From Streptomyces sp. NBC_00250 (GTDB lineage: Bacteria > Actinomycetota > Actinomycetes > Streptomycetales > Streptomycetaceae), in assembly GCF_036192275.1 (NCBI RefSeq), contig NZ_CP108088.1, positions 7,674,001-7,738,000 of the forward strand: a stretch of DNA of 64,000 bases, read 5' to 3'. The notes beneath the pieces were generated by a model that was not told where the DNA came from, searched no databases, and was given only the letters and a program-made list of their open reading frames with translations. A program made the position numbers and the translations under genes. Of this stretch, positions 58,874-64,000 are shown piece after piece. Numbering within the stretch: the stretch's first letter is position 1; each line of letters begins with the position of its first letter.

Positions 58874-60499
58874 CTACGGCGAGGCGGTCGGGGTCGCGAT
58901 CGGCCGGCGAATCTCGTTGCGTATCTTGTGGGTCTCCCTCGCCGCCAGTTCGAGTGAGCCGGCCGGGGCGAACGCGATCGCGACGGTGGTGTTGTCGTCG
59001 CCCCAGCCGCACACCGTCTCGCCGTCCACGGTCTCGCAGCGGAAATCGACGTCCGAGCCGGGAACGCGGATCGTCCTGGGCGGGTCGCTGACGGTCTCGC
59101 TGCCCGTCACGGTCATGGCCCTCATCAGGCCGTCTCGATACGACTCCGGGTTCTTGTACCGACCGGACGAGCCGTACACCTGCACCGTGCGGAACAGGAC
59201 CCCCTCCTCGATGCCGGTGCTGGTGACGGTGTAGTCGGCGGAGTAGTGCGTCGAGCCCTTCTGGCCTTCGCGGTCCGGTTGCCGGTCCGGAGGGAGGCGG
59301 TGCTCGATGTTGCGCCCGTACACGCCTCCCACCATCGACTCGGGAAGGACGAGCTCGTGGGTGGCCTCGGGGAAGGATGCGTCCGAGCCCGAGCCCCAGC
59401 TCCCGGACGCGTAGATGCCGTACCCCGCGCCGCCGAGCACGATCAGGGCTCCGGCCACTCCGGCGGCGACCAGTCCGGTGCTCTTCCGCCCCGGCGGGGC
59501 GGTCTTCGCCTCCCGGCTCAGCCCTGCCTGCCGGGGGAGGGCGGGCGGGGAATCCGCGCGCGGGGCCGCGGCAACAGTCGCGGCATGGGCGATGTCCCCG
59601 CCGGTCGGGACGTCAGTCGACCCGGCCGTCGGCCTCGGCGCGGAGGGCACGGCCGCGGAGGGCACCGTCGGAGGGTGGCCGACCGCGTCCGGTTCCGGAT
59701 CCGCGGCGGTGTCCGGGGCCAACAGGTCCAGCAGTCTTCTCGGCGTGGGCCTTCGTGCCGGATCCTTGGACAGGCAGGCGGCGATCACCGGGCGCACGCC
59801 CTCGGGCAGGGCGGACAGGTCCGCCGGCTCGTGCACGGCCCGGTACATCAGCACCATCGGGGTGCCCTCCCCGAACGCATGCCCACCGGCCGCCGCGACC
59901 AGTACGGCCCCCAGCGCGAACACATCGGCGGCGCCGTCGACTTCGAGACCCTGAGCCTGCTCCGGGGCCAGGAAACCAGGGGTGCCGAAGGCGGCTCCGG
60001 TGGAGGTCAGCCGGGTCGACTCCAAGGCCCGGGCGATACCGAAGTCGAGCACGCGCGGGCCGTCGTCGGCCATGATGATGTTGCCCGGCTTGAGGTCACG
60101 GTGAATCAGGCCGCAGTCGTGAATGGCCTGCAGCGCCTCCGCCAACGCCGCACCGAGCAGCCGGAGTCGGGCCTCGTCCATCGGACCCCGCTCGGTGAGC
60201 AGCCCCGACAGGGTCGGCCCCGGGATGTAGGCGGTCGCGAGCCAGGGCGCCGCCGCGTCCGGGTCGGCGTCGACGACCTGCGCGGTATGGAACCCGCCGA
60301 CCCTGCGGGCGGCGTCGACCTCCGCGCGGAACCGGGCGCGGAAGTGCGGATCGGCGGCCAGCTCGCGCCGGGCCACCTTGACGGCCACGGCACGTCCGCC
60401 CCGGGACCGCGCCAGGTACACCGTCCCCATGCCGCCCGCACCCAGCTCACGCTCCACGGCGTAGTCGCCGATGCGCTCCGGCAGGTCCACGCCGTCCAC
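58874..60499 (-). CDS. serine/threonine protein kinase with one membrane helix
   Basis: A 541-residue PknB-like receptor kinase. The kinase domain spans about residues 10-265: Gly loop LGAGGMGTVYLA, Lys41 in VAVKVA, catalytic loop LIHRDLKPGN with Asp135, DFG Asp152 and GTPGFLAPEQ. A Pro/Ala-rich linker leads to a membrane helix at about 342-363 and a 175-residue outer domain without PASTA repeats, holding FRCETVDGETVCGWGDD (two cysteines). GTG 60499 follows AGGGGG and is preferred to GTG 60520. What the outer domain senses is unknown. Confidence 0.9.
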   Translation of the reverse strand: MDGVDLPERIGDYAVERELGAGGMGTVYLARSRGGRAVAVKVARRELAADPHFRARFRAEVDAARRVGGFHTAQVVDADPDAAAPWLATAYIPGPTLSGLLTERGPMDEARLRLLGAALAEALQAIHDCGLIHRDLKPGNIIMADDGPRVLDFGIARALESTRLTSTGAAFGTPGFLAPEQAQGLEVDGAADVFALGAVLVAAAGGHAFGEGTPMVLMYRAVHEPADLSALPEGVRPVIAACLSKDPARRPTPRRLLDLLAPDTAADPEPDAVGHPPTVPSAAVPSAPRPTAGSTDVPTGGDIAHAATVAAAPRADSPPALPRQAGLSREAKTAPPGRKSTGLVAAGVAGALIVLGGAGYGIYASGSWGSGSDASFPEATHELVLPESMVGGVYGRNIEHRLPPDRQPDREGQKGSTHYSADYTVTSTGIEEGVLFRTVQVYGSSGRYKNPESYRDGLMRAMTVTGSETVSDPPRTIRVPGSDVDFRCETVDGETVCGWGDDNTTVAIAFAPAGSLELAARETHKIRNEIRRPIATPTASP

Positions 60500-60603
60500 T
60501 CGCCACCCCCTGTGCGGCACGCCCCCGTCGGAATGCCGCCGGTCAGTATGGCCGACCCCTCAGCCCGCCGTCACCCGCCCTCCGGGTAGCCCGGCCGGGA
60601 GCC

Positions 60604-61614
60604 TCACTCGGGGACGGGCAGGTCCGCCACGTCCTCGTACAGGGCGAAGAGGCGGGGGAGGGGCGGTCCGGAGTCCCGCGCCGGGCGGTTCGTCAGCGCG
60701 GTCCAGGCCGCGGCGAAGAGTTCGCGCGCCCCGGCGCCCGGCCAGGGCCTGGGGAGCAGCTCGGGGGGCAGCAGCGGGTCGGGCCGCATGGCGTACGTGA
60801 ATGCGGAGGCGAGCTGGACGGCGAGCGTCAGAGCCTCGGAGTCCGTCAGGTTCTCCGGGCGTTCGAGCCGGTCGAGGCAGGAGCGGGCGAAGGCGGCCAG
60901 CCGGTGGTGCCGGACCGCGATCTCGTCCAGGGGCCAGAGCGCGGCGGCCAGCGCCTGCGGCTCGGCGACGTCCCCGACCCGTAGGTCGGTGCTGGTGAGA
61001 TACGTGACCTGGTCGGGGACGCCGAGATGGCGGGCCTGGGCCTCGACCAACGGTTCGATCGGGTTGGCGGCGACGTACAGGCCTCCCTGCAGAGGGGCGG
61101 CGCCGAGGCCGAGGAGGCTGTCGCGGAGCGTGTCACGCGCGGCCCGCGCGGACTCGGGGACGGCGAAGGCGAAGAGGTGCCAACGGCCGTCCCAGGGCGC
61201 GAGCCCGTGGTCCTGACGGTAGGCGAAGCCGACATGGGCCGTGTCGGGGGCGATCGAGCCGGTGGGGTCGGCGACCGCACGGAGGACGGCCTTGCGCCCC
61301 CGTCCCTCGTGGGTGAACCGGCCCTCCGCGACCAGGCGCTTGACGCAGAGCCGGACCTGTTGGTCGGTCATGGAGAGCAGTCCGGCTACGGAGTAGAGCT
61401 CCCCGGCGTCGACGGTCCCGTCCGTACGGACGAGGGCGTGCACGAGCGTGCGGGTGGGGATGGGGTTCCAGGGAGCGGCGTCCGCGGGGACTTCGGTGCC
61501 TGTGGGGACTTCGGTGGCTCTGGGGACTTCGGCGGCTCCGGGCATTTCGGTGGTTCCGGGAGGTTCGGCGGCGCCGGTGGCCTCGCCCTCCGTCGCGGTG
61601 GTTCCGGGCTTCAT
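60604..61614 (-). CDS. PaaX-family transcriptional regulator
   Basis: A 336-residue regulator. After a low-complexity N-terminus (repeats of the type TEVP, AEVP, TEMP to about residue 45) comes a winged helix (PTRTLVHALVRTDGTVDAGELYSVAGLLSMTDQQVRLCVKRLVAEGRFTHEGRGRKAVL). The PaaX core has WDGRWHLFAFAVPESARAARDTLRDSLLGLGAAPLQGGLYVAANP, and a PaaX-C segment lies near RHHRLAAFARSCL. PaaX represses phenylacetate catabolism in other bacteria, but no paa gene is here. The start overlaps the GNAT stop as ATGA. Confidence 0.87.
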   Translation of the reverse strand: MKPGTTATEGEATGAAEPPGTTEMPGAAEVPRATEVPTGTEVPADAAPWNPIPTRTLVHALVRTDGTVDAGELYSVAGLLSMTDQQVRLCVKRLVAEGRFTHEGRGRKAVLRAVADPTGSIAPDTAHVGFAYRQDHGLAPWDGRWHLFAFAVPESARAARDTLRDSLLGLGAAPLQGGLYVAANPIEPLVEAQARHLGVPDQVTYLTSTDLRVGDVAEPQALAAALWPLDEIAVRHHRLAAFARSCLDRLERPENLTDSEALTLAVQLASAFTYAMRPDPLLPPELLPRPWPGAGARELFAAAWTALTNRPARDSGPPLPRLFALYEDVADLPVPE

Positions 61615-62234
61615 CGGGTCTCCTGGTCGTGGTGGGAGGAGGCCGCCGTGACGGGCCGGTGCATGGTCGTGACAGCGCCGAAGCCCATCAGGCCGCGCAG
61701 ACAGGGCGTCTTCGCGGTGCGGACGGCGACGAAACCGTGCCGCTCGTACAGGGCGCGGGCGCGCGGGTTGACGTCGATGACGTCGAGCCGGACACGGCGG
61801 CAGCGGGCCTCGGCCGCCACGGCCGCGATCTCGCGCAGCAGGAGGCCGCCGATGCCCGTGCCCCGGTGCTCGGGGGCGACCGCGATGCCGTCCATCACGA
61901 GTTCGCGGGATGCGGGCCTGCGCTCCAGGAGGGCGAGGAGGGCCAGCCGGGGCAGTCCCCGCAGCACCCCGTACGCGGCGAGGAGGTCCGAAGCCCCGCC
62001 GCCGGTGAGCCCTCGCCCGTCGAGCTGATAGCCGGCCACCCCCGCCACCTCGCCGTCGACGAGCGCGGTGATCCCCCGGTCGTGGTGGAGGTGGGCCGCG
62101 AGGAACGCGCGGGCCTTGTCGGGCGGGTTCAGGGCGACGCCGAGCTTGCGCGCGAACGCCTCCCAGTACAGGGCGGCGACCCTGGCCTCGGCTCCCTCCG
62201 GTACGCCTCGGCGTACCACCGGCGGTGTGTCCAT
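61611..62234 (-). CDS. GNAT-family N-acetyltransferase
   Basis: A 207-residue acetyltransferase. The acetyl-CoA motif A is MDGIAVAPEHRGTGIGGLLLREIAAVAAEARCRRVRLDVIDVNPRARALYERHGFV, with the RGTGIG pyrophosphate loop. The N-terminal part, VAALYWEAFARKLGVAL..NPPDKARAFL, suits a small-molecule GNAT. GAGGAGG precedes ATG 62234. It is co-transcribed with the PaaX-like gene, which overlaps its stop. Confidence 0.87.
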   Translation of the reverse strand: MDTPPVVRRGVPEGAEARVAALYWEAFARKLGVALNPPDKARAFLAAHLHHDRGITALVDGEVAGVAGYQLDGRGLTGGGASDLLAAYGVLRGLPRLALLALLERRPASRELVMDGIAVAPEHRGTGIGGLLLREIAAVAAEARCRRVRLDVIDVNPRARALYERHGFVAVRTAKTPCLRGLMGFGAVTTMHRPVTAASSHHDQETR

Positions 62235-62263
62235 GGCGCTCCTCCTCGGCGGACCGGCTTGCG

Positions 62264-62315
62264 CTATCGATAGTAATACGTTCATTCTCGATACGAGCGT
62301 TTTGCATTCGATAGT
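62264..62315. promoter_or_regulatory. divergent promoter with three TCGATA repeats at 20-21 bp spacing
   Basis: TCGATAGT at 62267, TCGATACG at 62288 and TCGATAGT at 62308 lie on the same face of the helix. The first is part of the perfect palindrome CTATCGATAG (62264-62273). This A+T-rich block stands between the GNAT-paaX operon and the DUF418 gene and is the likely binding region of the PaaX-like protein. Confidence 0.6.
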
Positions 62316-62329
62316 TTTGGGGGAAGGTC

Positions 62330-63637
62330 ATGGACTTGCAAGCGGCAGCGCAGGGCGGCGAGAGGTCGGCGGTCGGCGCCCGTGCCAGTGCCGACGCCGG
62401 TGCCGATGGCTCCGGCACCGGTGTCGGAGCCATCGGCACCAGCGCCGGCCTCGGAGTGCGACTCGCGCACGTCGATGCCCTGCGAGGCTTCGCCCTGCTT
62501 GGCATCCTCGTCGTCAACATCGGCTACATTGCGTCGACTTACCACGGCTCGGGGCTGGAGGATCCAGGCTTCGGTTCGCCCCTCGACAGCGCGGTCCGGT
62601 GGTTCGTCACCGTCTTCTTCGAGGCCAAGTTCTTCCTGCTGTTCTCGTTCCTCTTCGGCTACGGCTTCACCCTCCAGCTCGCCTCCGCCGAGCGGAGCGG
62701 CGCCCGGTTCGCCCCGCGTTTCCTGCGGCGCCTGGCGGGTCTGTTCGTCCTCGGCGCCCTGCACGCGGTCCTGCTCTTCCCCGGTGACATCCTCACCACG
62801 TACGCCCTGCTCGGCCTGATCCTGCTGGCCGCGCGGCGCATCGGGCCGCGCACCGCCGTCCGTGCCGCCGTCGTCCTCTTCGCCGTGACGGCCACCCTGT
62901 ACGTCCTGCTCGCGGCCGGTGTGCACCTGGCGGGCGGCGCGGGTGTGGACCCGGGTGCGACCGCCGAGGCCGAGCGCGCCGCCGGAGCCCTGCGCGGCGG
63001 CCCCGGTGCCGTGATCGGGGAGCACCTGGGGCAGCTGCCCGACGTCGTCTTCCTGCTCGCCTTCTTCCAGGCCCCGGCCGCCTTCGCGGCCTTCCTCCTC
63101 GGTCTCGCCGCCGGGCGGGGCCGTGAGCTCGGGGACCTCGCCCGCCATCGCACGACTCTGGTCCGACTTCAGTGGGCGGGATTCACGCTCGGGCTCCTCG
63201 GCGGTGTCGTGTACGCCCACGCGAGCCTGGTGCGCCCGGGCGGCGCGTATCAGATCCTCGCTCTCGGGGTCGACGTCGTCACGGCGCCGCTGCTCGCCGC
63301 CGCGTACGCCGCGACCGTGCTCCGCCTCACCCAGGGGCGGAGGTCGGGCGGGCGCGCGGTGGCCGTGCTCGGACCGGTGGGCAGCATGACCCTGACCGGC
63401 TATCTCACCCAGTCCCTCGTCTGTGCCCTGCTGTTCACGGGGTACGGGGCGGGCCTCGTCGGCAGGGTGTCGCCACCGGTGGTGCTCGCGATCGCCCTCG
63501 CGCTCTTCGCCGTGCAGATCGTCGCCGCTCGGTGGTGGCTGCGGCGCCACCGGTACGGCCCCGTCGAGTGGCTGCTGCGGGCGTGGACCACGCTGACGCG
63601 GCCGCCCCTCCGGCGCGCGGCGACGCCGGAGGGCTGA
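62330..63637 (+). CDS. DUF418 family membrane protein
   Basis: A 435-residue protein with eight or more hydrophobic helices. It opens with a Gly/Ala/Ser low-complexity tail of about 42 residues, then RLAHVDALRGFALLGILVVNIG, FFEAKFFLLFSFLFGYGFTLQL and GDILTTYALLGLILL. The C-terminal DUF418 region has GSMTLTGYLTQSLVCALLFTGYG and WWLRRHRYGPVEWLLRAWTTL. These are diagnostic of this acyltransferase-3-like family of unknown function. GGAAGG precedes ATG 62330. Probably regulated by the divergent PaaX-like protein. Confidence 0.9.
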   Translation: MDLQAAAQGGERSAVGARASADAGADGSGTGVGAIGTSAGLGVRLAHVDALRGFALLGILVVNIGYIASTYHGSGLEDPGFGSPLDSAVRWFVTVFFEAKFFLLFSFLFGYGFTLQLASAERSGARFAPRFLRRLAGLFVLGALHAVLLFPGDILTTYALLGLILLAARRIGPRTAVRAAVVLFAVTATLYVLLAAGVHLAGGAGVDPGATAEAERAAGALRGGPGAVIGEHLGQLPDVVFLLAFFQAPAAFAAFLLGLAAGRGRELGDLARHRTTLVRLQWAGFTLGLLGGVVYAHASLVRPGGAYQILALGVDVVTAPLLAAAYAATVLRLTQGRRSGGRAVAVLGPVGSMTLTGYLTQSLVCALLFTGYGAGLVGRVSPPVVLAIALALFAVQIVAARWWLRRHRYGPVEWLLRAWTTLTRPPLRRAATPEG

Positions 63638-63731
63638 CGCGGGACGGGGTCGGCCGGCCTCTGGACGCGGCACGGGGGATGCGGTTAGCTGCCCTTGCAC
63701 CTAATCAATAAGTTGCATAGGGAGTCGCGTC

Positions 63732-64000
63732 ATGCATCCGTTCCGTAAGGCCGTCGAGAACCGGGACCACGCCGCCATCGAGGCCCTGCTCGCCGAGGAT
63801 GTCGTCTTCACCAGCCCGGTGGCCTTCCGGCCCTACCCCGGCAAGGCCATCACCGCCGCGATCCTGCGCGGGGTCATCCGCGTCTTCACCGACTTCCGGT
63901 ACGTGCGCGAGATCGGGAGCGAGGACGGCCGGGACCACGCCCTCGTGTTCACCGCGAAGGTCGGCGACATGGAGATCAACGGCTGCGACTTCCTTCACTT
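63732..64000 (+). CDS. SnoaL-like / NTF2-fold protein, N-terminal part (partial)
   Basis: The first 89 codons are in the window and the frame is still open at its end. MHPFRKAVENRDHAAIEALLAEDVVFTSPVAFRPYPGKAITAAILRGVIRVFTDFRYVREI is the usual start of SnoaL-like cone-shaped proteins. GGGAG lies about ten bases upstream. Such proteins include polyketide cyclases, isomerases and many of unknown role. Confidence 0.8.
   Translation, partial: MHPFRKAVENRDHAAIEALLAEDVVFTSPVAFRPYPGKAITAAILRGVIRVFTDFRYVREIGSEDGRDHALVFTAKVGDMEINGCDFLH

Overview
The window looks like a piece of a Streptomyces chromosome core. It is about 70% or more G+C, third codon positions are almost all G or C, GTG and TTG starts are common behind GGAGG-type ribosome sites, and the gene content is typical of the genus (GatD/MurT, a DUF3516 helicase, a PP2C-type phosphatase fused to an anti-sigma-like ATPase, many TetR-family regulators). 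I see no tRNA, rRNA, transposase, phage gene or CRISPR array.

Layout. 1-920: end of a urease operon (ureG, ureD). 1100-9083: secreted tripeptidyl-type peptidase, NAD-dependent epimerase, PlsC-like acyltransferase, DUF3048 lipoprotein, GAF-PP2C-HATPase regulator, small membrane protein and a CtaG-like oxidase assembly protein. 9187-13065: pfkA, gatD-murT (lipid II amidation) and peptide deformylase. 13207-21868: TetR with a divergent acyl-CoA dehydrogenase, an AlkD-like protein, VOC protein, P450, HemK-like methyltransferase, glutathione peroxidase, a DUF6011-like zinc protein, a probable frameshifted small ORF, an Rnl5-type RNA ligase and acyl-CoA thioesterase II. 21883-28009: DUF3516 helicase, YdjM-like membrane hydrolase, a beta-propeller-like unknown, and TetR with a divergent NAD(P)-binding protein. 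28082-31710: heterodimeric ABC exporter. 31711-32041: degenerate tandem repeat. 32042-35134: secreted PNGase A and a GH109-type glycosidase, convergent. 35368-40773: FAD/4Fe-4S oxidoreductase, MarR and a divergent ABC exporter. 40913-43116: a 19-residue ORF, MltG and a flavin monooxygenase. 43185-47296: sulfonate utilisation operon ssuCBAD with a cysteine-rich leader peptide. 47447-51379: iron-siderophore uptake operon under an iron box. 51529-60499: nitrobindin-like protein, prolyl oligopeptidase, LuxR-type regulator, degenerate GyrB-like protein, membrane protein, aminopeptidase P and Ser/Thr kinase. 60604-64000: PaaX-like regulator with a GNAT protein, a divergent DUF418 membrane protein and a partial SnoaL-like protein.

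How parts work together. The Ssu genes import and desulfonate organosulfonates, and the leader peptide probably senses cysteine supply. The next operon is iron-repressed by inference from its box. PNGase A and the GH109-like enzyme are both predicted exported and both act on glycans of glycoproteins. GatD/MurT, MltG and PlsC concern the cell envelope. Several regulators sit divergent to their probable targets with visible inverted or direct repeats between them. The least explained items are the GyrB-like protein that lacks key ATPase residues, the 19-residue ORF, a 46-nt sequence found twice 44 kb apart, and the frameshifted ORF near 19.7 kb.
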